From Neoscytalidium dimidiatum (Eukaryota; Ascomycota; Dothideomycetes; Botryosphaeriales; Botryosphaeriaceae): a stretch of DNA of 64,000 bases. Under the pieces are notes generated by a model. That model saw only the letters and a program-made list of their open reading frames with translations. It did not search any database and was not told the origin of the DNA. This document shows, piece after piece, positions 9,159 through 19,912 of this stretch. The stretch's first letter is position 1, and every line of letters begins with the position of its first letter. The translations under genes were made by a program, and so were the position numbers. The DNA lies in contig CM074695.1 in assembly GCA_037367355.1 (NCBI GenBank), positions 2,356,001 to 2,420,000 of the forward strand. Direction: 5' to 3'.

Positions 9159-12100
9159 TTAAGACTCCCTATGATCATGGTTCTGCTTGAGCCGCTCCAG
9201 TCCTGCCAGCTGGCGCTTGAGAGGAATTACGGCTCCCGCACTGATGTTCCTTAGTCCATCTCTCTTCTCTCCACTTCCTCCTTCGCTGCGCTTAATGATA
9301 TCTGTCGCAGCATCGATGGCTTTATCCAGTAGCTTGGGACCGTCTTCCTTGCGATAAAGCCACTGGATCTCTTCCTCAAACGGCGCCGGCACATGTGTAA
9401 GGCCATGCATGATGAATCCGCGAGCACGGAAATACGCTTTCTCAGAATACAACGCAGAAGAAAGCGACGTCTCCTCGGTACCTTGCCTGACTTCGTAGCC
9501 AGCCTCGTCTTGGTCTGTAGTCAATATCAACCTTCTTTGCGCTCATGCCGAAAGGAAAGACTTACTGTAATAGGGCTCCCTGACTAACACCAAGCCCATC
9601 AACGAGACTAGCACCTGTAGGATGGTACTCTTTGCTTGGCTCCAGTTCTCGTTCCTCTCGTCCGCATGCCAAGTTCCCAGCAGACTCAGACAAATCTTGC
9701 CATCCTCGTACAAGTTCGGGTTTACCGGGCCTAATTCGCCAGTCCAACTGTGGAAGAATGCTTCGGGCGGCGAAGAAGGAAAGTTCGGTCCGAGGTGGAA
9801 ATCAACCAGGAAAGGTGCATACTCGTAAGGCGTGTCTTCCGGGCCGATTATCAACACGCGAAGGAGATCCATTCTGGACTCCCACGTGCGGACCAAAATA
9901 CCAGGCGGCAGCGACGATCCAAGGATTTTGTGCTCCTTCTGGACTCGACGCAGCCGCTGCTGTGATGCTTCGCCCTGGGGCGCTGCGATGAAGTGATGGT
10001 CCTGCGGTGGGTTACCTTCGAGGATCGCAAACGGGTCAGGCGCGCCGGGGTAATCTGCGAAAGAAAAGGGTTCCGACGTCTTGCTATTGGAGGCGCCATC
10101 ACCTGCAACAGCAGATTGATTTTGTTCGGTCTGCGACACCTTCTCAAGAGACGGCACAGACGGTTGCGCTTCTGGTGTCGTTTTGGATGTGTCCACCGGC
10201 CCCATATCCTCCATGGAGACGTCGTTTTCTTCTCCTGATGACTCCTCCTCGATCTCATCTTCATCTTCCGTCGCCCACTCGTCCTCATCATTGTCCTCTT
10301 CCACTCGTATCCTCCGCCCGTCAGGACCAGTGTATTCATACCACATGTTTAAATAGTTATCAGCATCATCCAGTATGCTCTCATCATCCATATCGTCGTC
10401 GAATTCCTCGTCCTCTGACATGGTATCTCCCAACTGATCATGAGCTCCAGCGTCTGGATCAACATCCGCATTGTATGCGAGGATAACTCCTTCAGTTGGG
10501 ACTTTGACATCACGGACTGGGTTCGCAGCACCTAACCGCACAGTAAGCTGTCCGTCAAGGCCCAGGTCGACGACCTCTCCAAACCAGTCAACATCACCAG
10601 AAGAACTCTGGTTGCCTTCCGATGAATTGTCAATGACAATGACGTAGTCGCCCCGCCTGCGGTTAAGTGATGCTGTTGTGTGGATGTCGTACAAGCTGAC
10701 CTTTTCTTCCTCACCGGATGCCACTCCAGTTTTGGACCCGGGAAGCAGATCGTTTTCCACGAATTTGACCGATGCTTCGGGAAACCACTTTACGGTTGCC
10801 ATGCGGTCCTTGCCCTGCACGCTCTGGACCACGCCGACCCTTGCAGGTTCCACAAGCCATTCTGCCTGATCGCTCGACTCCCTCGGCTTTCTCTCGTTGG
10901 TGCAGACGACCTCGCCAGGCCAAACTTCGTCCTCATCATCCACATTCGGGTCAGGAAGTAATCCGGTAGCGTTGTCTTCGGTAATGGTCAGATCCTGCCA
11001 TTGCGTAATTACCGTGGTTTTGGTTGTCTGTACGGTGAAGATATTCGTGTCGTAACCCAGCGTCTCCGTCCTAGGCCTTTTCTTGACGTATGGGGCGTAT
11101 TTCACACATGCCCCTGGCAAATCCTTGAACCTAACTCGTTGCCCAGGAGTGAGTTCAGGAGAGGCTCTAACGGCAACTGTTTGGGAAGGCGAAGTCGTTG
11201 ACGTTGCTGCAGGTTTCTTCATGTTGTCGTAAACGATGAGCTTGCCGCTCTCAAGCTCATCCAGACCCAACTCAATGGGCGGCTCAGACGGATAGGAGCC
11301 CGGCATTGCTGGAGGTGCACCTAGCCTTCGGCTGAGCCACTGGACAGTGATCGAGGTTGTCCGCACATCAACTACAACTCCTCCAGGCTCGACGTTCGGA
11401 TTGAACGCTCCGAAAATCCATCGACCCCTACGCAGATTTCCCTTCTTTGTCTTCACGTAATCCCCAACTTCGTGCCGTTCCAGCCGAGGGTCGATGGGAA
11501 TGAGCTCGTCGCTGTTCTCGGGAACAACTACCGTGCCGTTGCTGAGACGGAGCGTGATCTCGTCATACGCATCATCTATTCTTCCCACCCAATCGTCGTA
11601 AATGACAAGAGCTCCTTCTGGATATTGCCGGATGATCTCGAGTTCCTCAGCAGGGATCATGGAGCGCGGTGAGTTGCTCGTGTCATCGCCTATGAGCTTT
11701 TCGTAACTAACATGGCTTCGAATCAACTCGACTTCGGGCCACATTCGAATGGGCGCAATGGTGACCTCGAGCCTAGTGCCAATGACCGTGCCGCTTACGG
11801 GGCTGTTCGCATCCCGCTTCACCACGTCCCCCACGAAGAAATTCCTGTCGACCAGTACTAGTTCTGACTCGGGCAATAGCTCAGTCGTGAAGTCGGTCTG
11901 CCATGACACAAGAACTGTGCCACGGGGAGGCTATCTCTCATGTCAGATCGCCGGCTATTACTATTCCTTGCACCGGAATTCTTACAATTCCATTTCTCAG
12001 GAAATCTTCAAATTTCGCCTTTGGTATCGAGGGATGTTTCTCTATCTCGAGACTGTAGTCGCGCTGGGGATCAGGCTCATGGGTGTCCACCTGCCGGGGG

Positions 12101-12398
12101 GTTGAAGTTAGCGCGCGGAAAGGCGGATTACACGTCGCGGCACGGGGGCGAGCGCGCGCTGAACTAGTCGCAGATTTGGGGACAAGCATACATCGTGGTT
12201 AGTCCTCTGATCGCGGTCAGTAAAACTCAACAAACGCAGCTGGGGTGAGATCAGGGCGCAAGGACTCACATCCACTACTCCGATCAGCCACTGCTTGGTC
12301 TTCAAGTGCACAGTATCCTCGACGCAAATCTGTATTTTCTCAGCCATGGCCGTATGCGTAGCTGGGTACACAGCGTCCTTTACCGTCGGGGCGGGCAT
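9159..12398 (-). CDS. UBE2O-like giant ubiquitin-conjugating enzyme
   Basis: Five exons: 12398-12270, 12206-12192 (a 15-nt micro-exon), 12090-11986, 11930-9566 and 9514-9159. The introns are 63, 101, 55 and 51 nt and the product is 989 residues. The N-terminal 550 residues hold several small beta-type modules (GDVVKR, GTVIGT, VGRIDDAYDEITLRLSNGTVV) like the CR1-CR2 regions of UBE2O, an E2/E3 hybrid that multi-monoubiquitinates clients. An acidic segment follows (about 580-670). The UBC fold (about 740-900) has the core PEDTPYEYAPFLVDFHL, a PSSPPE motif and GKICLSLLGTW, whose Cys830 should be the active site. The C-terminal helices are on the last exon. The upstream ATG at 12398 is used; an in-frame ATG at 12347 in a better context could be the true start (972 residues). 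It lies head to head with COG8. Confidence 0.85.
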
Positions 12399-12789
12399 GT
12401 CGGGCGGCGATCGCGCGGTGAGGGCTCGTGGGATCGGTAGGACGCGGCGAGCAGCGGGCGGCGAGGGTAGTGGGGTATCCGGAGACGATGCGCAGCGCGG
12501 TAAACGGAAGGGCCGTCGGGGGCGAGAACGTCGCCGGACGCGGGCGCGACTGGCAGGAGAAAGCCGGCTCCGGGTAGAAGAAGCGGAAGGGGATCGCAGA
12601 GTCGAGATTGCTCACGGGGCGAAAGGTTCCTTGTACTTGCGTCGGCGCGCCAAAGGTAGCACAAGAAATTCCCAATCACATGTAGTTCTGGCCGCTCCGC
12701 GCTCCGATGGACACCGAATCACGGCAGCTCCGTTCCCTGCGCCAGACGCCAGCAAGCTGTCGACACCAGCGCATTATTCACGGGCCATC
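12399..12789. promoter_or_regulatory. Divergent promoter region of UBE2O-like and COG8 genes
   Basis: Only 391 bases lie between the two opposite start codons. The segment is GC-rich and has no obvious TATA box. Both promoters must lie here unless one begins inside the neighbouring gene. Confidence 0.5.
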
Positions 12790-14256
12790 ATGGCTGATCC
12801 GCTATACGACCTGCTTGCGCCCTACTTTGACACCCAAGATGCCCCCGCGAGGCCGGTCCCCTCGCCCAGCGACCCCACGACCCAAACCTATCTCAACCGC
12901 CTGGCCACGCTGTCCCTGTCGTCGCTGAGCTCCTCCGAGCAGCAATCGCTTGCGCAATCCTCCGCATCCACCGTTCGCAACCTCCAAGCCCTCTCCAAAC
13001 GCTCGCACAAGTCCATCATCGCCTCCTCTTCCAACCTCAGCAGCCTTTCGTCTTCCCTCCCGCAGCTCGCGCAGCATACCGCCGAACTTCGAGATGCCCT
13101 GCCCGAGCTTGAATCCGCCAGTGCACACTTCGAGAAGACCTACAGCCGCTCCAGCGAGAATGCAATTCTCGATCGCCGGCGCAAGGCTATGCTATTGGCC
13201 CGCAATGTCGACCGCGTAGCAGACGTCCTCGAGCTTCCCACCTTACTGTCCTCCGCAATATCGTCTTCAGGCGGCGCCGCTCAAGTTTCTGGCAGCACAA
13301 CTACCTCCGGCCTAAGCAATGCCAACTACGCCTCCGCGCTAGATCTGCACGCCCATATCAAGCGTCTTCATGCACTGTACCCGAACATTGGTCTAGTGAC
13401 GGAGATATCTGCGCAGGCGGAGCAGGAGATGAAGGGCATGGCCACGAACTTGATCGCCAGTCTTCAGGGCCAGGGAATCAAACTCGCAGGAGCAATGCGG
13501 ACGATCGGGTGGTTAAGGCGGATTGCTCCCGAGCTGGACCAGGCATGGAATTATAACCAGAAGAGCACGAGCATCGGTAGCAATGAGGGGGCTTTGGGCG
13601 CTTTGTTCCTCGTCTGCCGCCTAGCAAATCTGCTGAGCACCCTTGAAGCTTTGGACCCACTGCGAGAGCTCGCAGACCAAGAAGCTGCTAGGCGATCGAG
13701 TGGGGAGAAAAGTAAAGATAGCTGGGCTGGCGGGCAGCAGACAGAGCGCTATCTGAAACGCTACATTGAGATTTTCCGTGAGCAGAGTTTCGCGATCATC
13801 TCCATGTACAAGAGCATATTTCCTTCAGCTTTGCCGGCGCCGGGATCAACTGGTGATGATAGCAGTGATATCGGACAGAGGGTCAAGTCACCTACCGAAA
13901 CAGGAGACGATGATACCCTACAGCCGTTGCCTTCAGCATTGGCCACGTTCCCACAACATCTCGTAGGTCTCCTGACGGAGACCTTGCGGAAATATTTGCC
14001 AAATGTGCAGGATAAGGCTTCCCGGGACAGCTTATTGACTCAAGTCCTGTACTGCGCAGGTAGCCTAGGCCGATTAGGGGGAGATTTTGGAATGATGCTT
14101 GCGTTACTAGAAGACGAGCTACGCGATGAAGACGAGGATGAAGACAGTGAGGAAGAATGGGTGGAGGTAATGAAGAAACATCGCATCCAAGCCAGCAGAC
14201 TGGAACTGCTCGCAAGCGGTGTTGGCACAGGCCGAACAGCTTCTGTATCCAGTTGA
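12790..14256 (+). CDS. cog8: Conserved oligomeric Golgi complex subunit 8 (Dor1 family)
   Basis: Intron-free 488-residue protein. It matches the Dor1/COG8 family, a lobe-B subunit of the COG tether that guides retrograde vesicles within the Golgi. The best signatures are the N-terminal YLNRLATLSL segment and the long helical stretch with TVRNLQALSKRSHKSII (about 56-75). An AHTAEL-type helix and the SALDLHAHIKRLHALYPN helix follow, then EISAQAEQEMKGMATNLIASLQ and the WLRRIAPELD region. Serine-rich heptad-like helices fit a coiled-coil tether. An acidic stretch lies near the C-terminus (about 450-465). The ATG at 12790 is chosen because translation from here begins with the family-like MADPLYDLLAPYFD; the upstream open frame overlaps the shared promoter. 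Its 3' end faces RPC9 with 126 bases between. Confidence 0.85.
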   Translation: MADPLYDLLAPYFDTQDAPARPVPSPSDPTTQTYLNRLATLSLSSLSSSEQQSLAQSSASTVRNLQALSKRSHKSIIASSSNLSSLSSSLPQLAQHTAELRDALPELESASAHFEKTYSRSSENAILDRRRKAMLLARNVDRVADVLELPTLLSSAISSSGGAAQVSGSTTTSGLSNANYASALDLHAHIKRLHALYPNIGLVTEISAQAEQEMKGMATNLIASLQGQGIKLAGAMRTIGWLRRIAPELDQAWNYNQKSTSIGSNEGALGALFLVCRLANLLSTLEALDPLRELADQEAARRSSGEKSKDSWAGGQQTERYLKRYIEIFREQSFAIISMYKSIFPSALPAPGSTGDDSSDIGQRVKSPTETGDDDTLQPLPSALATFPQHLVGLLTETLRKYLPNVQDKASRDSLLTQVLYCAGSLGRLGGDFGMMLALLEDELRDEDEDEDSEEEWVEVMKKHRIQASRLELLASGVGTGRTASVSS

Positions 14257-14382
14257 GAGAGACCAAGGGTTTGCATCGTGTCTCTGCATGCTAGAGAGAT
14301 TACCCCTTGTGTCGAAATGAAAAGCCTTTTAATTTCTTGGTCCATCGAACTCCACTGCGTGCATCGACGACCATCCCTTCCG

Positions 14383-15005
14383 CTATGCCCCACGCTCACC
14401 AAGGCTCACATCAGCCATGGCCTTATCCAGCTTCTCCCCTTTCAGGTCTATTTCCGCTCCACCTTTCCGGTGCGTGTCATGCTTCCAATCCGTGCTCTTC
14501 TCGTCGAACGCCGGTTCCTGCTCGCCATCATCCAGGGGGCCTAGACACTCTTTGATGATAGTCAGGAGTTCTTCCTGCTTCGCTTCGTCATAACGGCTGT
14601 CGAGCTCCTCCATAATCGTGTCGAGCTCTGCAAGCGATTTGGGCCGTAGGTTGAAGATCATGAGCATTTCTGCCTTCTCGATCTCAAAGCCGGCATCCCG
14701 CGTCTTGACGAAGAGGGACCGGATTGTGGAGTCGCGATACTTGTGCTTGTCGGCCAGCGGGGATGATTTTTCGGTGAGTTGGGCTTCCACCTGCGAAACT
14801 CTTGTAAATGGATTGACATAGGGGGATGAAGACTTCCTCGGAACGCTTCAACACATACATCATTTAGAATGCGGTTCAGGTTGCTGGGTATTGTCCGTTT
14901 ACGACCGGTGCCGTCGCTACCGTCGTATTCGGCCTTTTGCTCACGGACGACGCTCAGAACCTCCCAGTTGGTGAGAACAGAGGATTGTTTTTCGATGACC
15001 TTCAT
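14383..15005 (-). CDS. rpc9: RNA polymerase III subunit RPC9 (Rpc17, Rpb4-like)
   Basis: Two exons, 15005-14859 and 14790-14383, with a 68-nt intron (GTATGT...CGCAG), give 184 residues. The start MKVIEKQSSVLTNWEVL is the typical opening of RPC9/CGRP-RCP family proteins. The second exon holds the HRDC-like helical core with TRDAGFEIEKAEMLMIFNLRPKSLAELDTIMEELDSR split by short turns, which matches the Rpb4/RPC9 fold that forms the polymerase III stalk with RPC8. This subunit contacts the Brf1 initiation factor. The charged C-terminal tail of about 50 residues looks disordered. The intron falls after an Asp codon (phase 0). The gene converges on COG8. Confidence 0.87.
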
Positions 15006-15933
15006 CCTGGCGGTGATGTGCGCCAAACAGTGTCAATTCTTACCCAGGAGAGGCGCGGAGTCTGATGTAGCTGTCAAAGGGTGTATTTTCCGGATCTGAG
15101 CGGGTCAAAAAGTGGACGCGTTTGTTGAAAGCAAACAGGCTTTGAAAAGTAGTAATGTTAGTTACTCAATTCAACTTTGATGACCGTGCATAGCGCGTTA
15201 GAGTTGAGCTGGTGAGGGTGACAAATCATGAACCCTGGGTGGCCGCACTGAAATACTAGACCGTAAACAGGCGAAGCCGACGAAAATATTCAGGACACAA
15301 GTGCAGCGCAAAAGAAAAATAAAGAGGTCTTTTACTCATGCAGAAGCTTATGATGAATCGGCTAAATTATACAAATGCATTAGAGGAAGAGGAGTCGGAT
15401 GAATTAAGATAGAGGACTAATTGAACTGAAGCCCAACGCAGCGGCAACTAAAGGAGACGGAATCACGGGCGAGGGTTTTACGCACTACTAGAGGTATATA
15501 TGGCCTGTGTACCTTGTAGATTCATATATGAGTAGTCGTATTAATATGGCTCGCGAGGATTTCAGAAACGGCGAGAGATGTCCAGCGCAGAATGTGGCCG
15601 TCCGGGGACTTGTTCCATCAAGAGGTGCTTGGAAAATCTCGCTCGGCTTATCTCCGGTATGCCAGATGACTGTCCGCGGTGGAAGCGCATACATAGATCA
15701 AGCTAACAGCCAAAAATCAATATTTCAAAGCTTTATAAGACTTGGATACGTTCAATCCGCAAAGGAGTGATAGGGGAGCACTTTGAACATCACAGAATTA
15801 ACGTCAACCCCTCTCTTTTACGTAAGAACACATGTCATTCCTAAAAACTATATGCACGACTGTTTAGCACAATGCCCATACGTATACACATAACACACGC
15901 TTAAATATTCCTTCGCCCTTAGTCTCGTCCCAA
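15006..15933. other. Intergenic: rpc9 promoter and 3' flank of Arp10-like gene
   Basis: About 930 AT-richer bases between two minus-strand genes, with many stop codons in all frames. No gene, RNA or repeat is recognisable. Confidence 0.6.
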
Positions 15934-17730
15934 TTAAGCCCACACGCCCAGCGTCCAGCTACCTCTGTCGCCCGCAGCCCTTCCTCCTGTACCAAGACTA
16001 CTCTGTCTCTTTTGCTCGACCGCGGTCACATGGCTTGCGTCTTTGGTCGCGCCAGCCAGGCCGTGTTGCATGAACCGATCCTTGTCAACCTCGACGATTC
16101 CACGGATCCGCAATTGAGCGACGATACTGGCGCCGGCCCAGGCGCCCAATGTCTCAACACCACGCACTACGCCTTCGGGACCCGGCGGACGATTCTTCAT
16201 GCTCAATGCCTCTAGCTTAGCTGTGATAGGATCAATCTCCTGCGGAAGTTCAGATGCAGGTGCCAGGGTGGCTATTCCAGACGAGCGAGAGGAAGCACGT
16301 TGAGAGGTTGGGGTCTGGGACCCAGGTGTCGGCTGCGCGCTCTCCTGTTCGTCTTCCTCCTCTTCTTGTTGGGACATTGTCTCCGAAATAGTTGCTGTGC
16401 CTGTAGACTGAGCAGGAAGCGGCGAAAGCGTATCAACTGTGTTGCTGCGGACATGATGGCTTCGCATCCGTAGCTCCTCACGTTTCTGAGCAGCACTACC
16501 GTAACTGCGGACAGGGTCCCAACCGCGTCTCTTTATCAGATGTTCGATCTCTGAAAGTACGCGTCGCTTCACTCCTGGCAATTTGGAGGCCCCTCCAGTG
16601 ACAATTATGCGTGACATACACAGTTTCCGGGCATCTATGGGAATTGATAGGAGAGCGTTATATGCGAGAAGCGGGATCGGAAGGTCATGATCGTCAATAT
16701 CATGGGCGGAAGAACTGCTGGCGAATAGTGCGTTCTCGCACGGCTCAGCAAAGCGGCTGAAAGGAAGTGAGACTGTGATCGGCGGATTCGCGGCAGGGAA
16801 GGGTATCGTTATGGCAGGGTCTTCGGTTTCTCCAGCAGCTGCTTCTGCGTTCGCACCAGTCCTGACTTTTCGAGCTTCTTCGCGGTCCCAGCACCAGGCC
16901 ATCCGCGTCAAAACCTCCTCGGCCTCTTCAAAGGCGATTTCCTCTTCGACTTCCGGTGGCGGGTTCTTTTTCGACTTGTAGCATTCTTCATTCAGGAGTT
17001 TGGCGATTTCTTCCGTTAAGTACTTGCCAGCTCGCACGCTGCTTCCATGGTGAATCTCGCGGTATTCATATACAGCAGTGACGGTGGTTTCCGCCCATCC
17101 CAGATCAATAACCAACCCAGACCTAAGACCTGCGGAAACGATGTTCAGAACAGGGATAGATATGACAGTAATGCTGATGGCTTGGAGAGTGGTAAACACG
17201 GAAGACAGTAAAGCCGAGAGCAATGGTCGAGGCAACAGAGGAGGCACCGCGACCGTAGCACGTCTTGGCCGGTGGTCCAAGAGGAGGTATTGAGAAACTA
17301 TCTCTCTCACAGCTCGCTCAATCTTGTCCTCGACCAATCCGAGGTCTGCATTGCGAAGGTCCATCTTCCACAGTTCGTATTCTTCTCCCCAGTCTTGACC
17401 GCGCTTCCTCTTGCGGCGTACAGTATCATAGCCGGGCAGCCACCGACGAAAGTCACCAACTCTGCGCTGCTCATCTGGGCCAAAAGCTCTGGTGAATCGC
17501 GGTCTACTCTCACCCGCGAAGCCAGCGCGGAGGTATCGAGATCCGAATTCCAAGATTAGATGTTCCTCATCGGAACGAAAACTCGCAGCTGCCGAGGAAC
17601 CATAAATGCCGGATAACGCCCGTGCAGAAGGTGTAGTAGGTGAGAGTTTTCGACTTGAGTCAAATTGTAGTGATGAAGGTCGTGTACGTCCGACGGACAG
17701 CTTTGGATTCAGAAACTCTTGCGAGCTCAT
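15934..17730 (-). CDS. Actin-related protein, Arp10/Arp11-like (dynactin pointed end)
   Basis: Intron-free 598-residue protein starting at the ATG at 17730 (caacATGAG context). After a Ser/Pro-rich N-terminal tail of about 53 residues comes an actin-like fold: ILEFGSRYLRAGFAGESRPRF (59-79) corresponds to the actin phosphate-1 loop and GFAG motif, and LVIDLGWAETTVTAVYEYRE to the second phosphate loop. ITGGASKLPG-type glycine-rich text (IIVTGGASKLPGV) marks the adenosine loop region. Divergence from actin and the long size fit the fungal Arp10/Arp11 (Neurospora ro-7-like) proteins that cap the pointed end of dynactin; assignment to this class rather than to a nuclear Arp is inference. A long Gln/Glu/Ser-rich insert lies near residues 460-520. 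The open frame runs further upstream to 18108, into the shared promoter, and I do not use that part. Confidence 0.7.
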   Translation of the reverse strand: MSSQEFLNPKLSVGRTRPSSLQFDSSRKLSPTTPSARALSGIYGSSAAASFRSDEEHLILEFGSRYLRAGFAGESRPRFTRAFGPDEQRRVGDFRRWLPGYDTVRRKRKRGQDWGEEYELWKMDLRNADLGLVEDKIERAVREIVSQYLLLDHRPRRATVAVPPLLPRPLLSALLSSVFTTLQAISITVISIPVLNIVSAGLRSGLVIDLGWAETTVTAVYEYREIHHGSSVRAGKYLTEEIAKLLNEECYKSKKNPPPEVEEEIAFEEAEEVLTRMAWCWDREEARKVRTGANAEAAAGETEDPAITIPFPAANPPITVSLPFSRFAEPCENALFASSSSAHDIDDHDLPIPLLAYNALLSIPIDARKLCMSRIIVTGGASKLPGVKRRVLSEIEHLIKRRGWDPVRSYGSAAQKREELRMRSHHVRSNTVDTLSPLPAQSTGTATISETMSQQEEEEDEQESAQPTPGSQTPTSQRASSRSSGIATLAPASELPQEIDPITAKLEALSMKNRPPGPEGVVRGVETLGAWAGASIVAQLRIRGIVEVDKDRFMQHGLAGATKDASHVTAVEQKRQSSLGTGGRAAGDRGSWTLGVWA

Positions 17731-18132
17731 GTTGAAGCAGCCCAATGTCTCGAACAATGCGGTTGAAGAAAAGGGCAGACGCGTCTGGTAAGCGACTAGT
17801 CGGCTTGCATCAGTCCGGGGATAGTCTGTCTCTCTGAGCGGGCAGGAGCAAGACGAGTGAAGCGTGCAAACAGCGGTAGCAACAAACAGACATTTTGGGA
17901 GTCGAACACGCGCGCTGGGGAGACGCGCTGGCCAGCAGGGCTTGGCGCGGGCTGCCTCTTCCGGTACGGAATAACGAATTACCGCAAAAAAGCCCGCTAG
18001 CGCGAGAAAAAGTGCGAGCTGCCGTCGAAAACTGCAGCGCCCGCCTTGAGAAAAAGCTGCGACGCGACCAGCAGCACCCGCTTCCGACCTTGCGCCTACG
18101 ACGGGCATTTTTGTTCACCCGCGCTATCCGAT
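17731..18132. promoter_or_regulatory. Divergent promoter of Arp10-like gene and nop58
   Basis: 402 bases between opposite start codons. The nop58 side is pyrimidine-rich and ends in a short leader. No TATA box is evident. Confidence 0.5.
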
Positions 18133-19912
18133 ATGACCCTCTTCATCCTCACCGAAACGAGCGCAGGCTATGCTCTTCTCAAGGCCAAGGACAAGAAGCT
18201 GCTCAAGCGCGATGATCTCGCAAAAGAGACTGAAACTGCTGAGGGCGTCAGCAACTTGTCAGTACTCCACATAATCTATCTTGTCAATTGCGTACGACAG
18301 GCATGGAAGAGTTTCGCATACTAATTGAATGTCGCGCAGGCTCAAGCTCAAAAAGTTCGAGAAGTTCGACAGCGCGCACACCGCTCTGAACGAGGCCGCT
18401 GCTCTGACCGATGGCAAGGTCACGCCTATGCTCAGCAGCCTGCTTGACGAGATCAAGGACGAGAAGAAGGCTTCCCTGGCTGTGGCTGATCCCAAGCTTG
18501 GTAATGCCATCAACAAGCTTCCGGGCCTGTCCATTACCCCAATTTCCGACTCCTCGACCCAGGATGTCTTCCGCGCCATTCGTCTTCATCTCACCTCTTT
18601 GATTCCGGCACTTAAGCCTGACGATATTTCTACCATGTCGCTTGGTCTCTCTCATTCGCTGTCCCGTCATAAGCTTAAGTTCTCTACCGATAAGGTCGAC
18701 ACTATGATTATCCAGGCTATTTCTTTGCTCGACGACCTGGACAAGGAGCTCAACATTTATGCCATGAGGGTGAAAGAATGGTATGGCTGGCATTTCCCCG
18801 AGATGGCAAAGATCATCAACGATAATGTGGCATATTCGCGTACCATTTTGGCAATGGGAATGAGGTCAAACTGCGTCAACACGGATCTATCGGACATCCT
18901 GCCGGAAGAAATTGAGGCATCTCTGAAGGTCGCTGCTGAGGTCTCCATGGGTACCGAAATAACCGAGGAGGATCTCGACAACATCAAGGCTCTCGCCGAA
19001 CAAGTCGTTGGCTTTACCGAGTACCGCCAGCAGCTCTCCAACTACCTGTCTACTCGCATGCAGGCGATCGCTCCCAACCTGACTGCGCTTGTCGGCGATC
19101 TCGTTGGTGCTCGCCTAATCGCCCACGCTGGTAGCTTGATGAGCCTCGCCAAGTCTCCCGGTTCTACCATCCAGATTCTTGGTGCTGAGAAGGCCCTTTT
19201 CAGAGCCCTGAAGACTAAGCACGACACTCCTAAGTACGGTCTGATCTACCACGCCTCCCTCATCGGTCAGGCATCTGGCAAGAACAAGGGCAAGATCGCC
19301 CGCATGCTCGCTTCTAAGGCTGCTCTTGGTCTTCGTGTGGATTCATTGGCAGACTGGGGTGCTAATAGCGAGGGCACCGAGGAGGAGCCTACGGAAGAGG
19401 AAAAGGCCGCACTTGGAAACGCCGCTCGCATTGCAATCGAGCGCAGACTACGGGCCCTCGAAGGCAAGCCTATCCAGTCGAAGGGCGTCGGCATCGGCCC
19501 GGCAGGCCAGACCAAGGCGCCTAAATTCGACATCAAGGAGGCAAAGAAGTACAATGCTGACGCTGATGGTCTTACTGGAAACGAGCCACCCGCGAATGCT
19601 AAGGCAAACGGTATCGAGGAGGTCGATGGATCATCGAGTTCGGAGAGCGAATCGGAGGCCGAGAAGACTCCCAAGAAGGCCGTAAGTGGCGGCGATGAGA
19701 AGGCAAAGAAGAAGGCTGAGAAGGAGGCCAAGAAGGCGAGAAAGGCTGAGCGGGCTGCTAAGCGTGAGGCCAAAGAGGCGAAGAAGGCAGCCAAGGAAGC
19801 AAAGAAGGCATCCAAGGATGCTACGGAGGGTGCGTCCGACCCGAAAAAGAGGAAGCGCGACGATGACGGCGACAAGTCGGAGAAAAAGAAGAAGAAGAAG
19901 AACAAGGAGTAA
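18133..19912 (+). CDS. nop58: Nucleolar protein NOP58 (box C/D snoRNP core)
   Basis: Two exons, 18133-18257 and 18340-19912, with an 82-nt intron containing a TACTAAT branch site, encode 565 residues. NOP58 is a core protein of box C/D snoRNPs that guide 2'-O-methylation of rRNA in the nucleolus. The N-terminal [16 protein letters not shown] block opens the NOP5 N-terminal domain. The coiled-coil and Nop domain follow (about 155-400) with the hallmarks [76 protein letters not shown] and [12 protein letters not shown]. The last 100 residues are Lys/Ala/Glu repeats ([14 protein letters not shown] type), the usual KKE/D tail. The intron is placed as in many fungal orthologues, splitting a Leu codon (TT|G). 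Confidence 0.97.

Noticed and set aside
12295..12789. Upstream extension of the COG8 frame
   Set aside because: It overlaps the UBE2O first exon and the shared promoter, and its Arg/Gly-rich text has no likeness to COG8.
17731..18108. Upstream extension of the Arp10-like frame
   Set aside because: It fills the divergent promoter up to the nop58 start, is low in complexity, and the ATG at 17730 has a better context.
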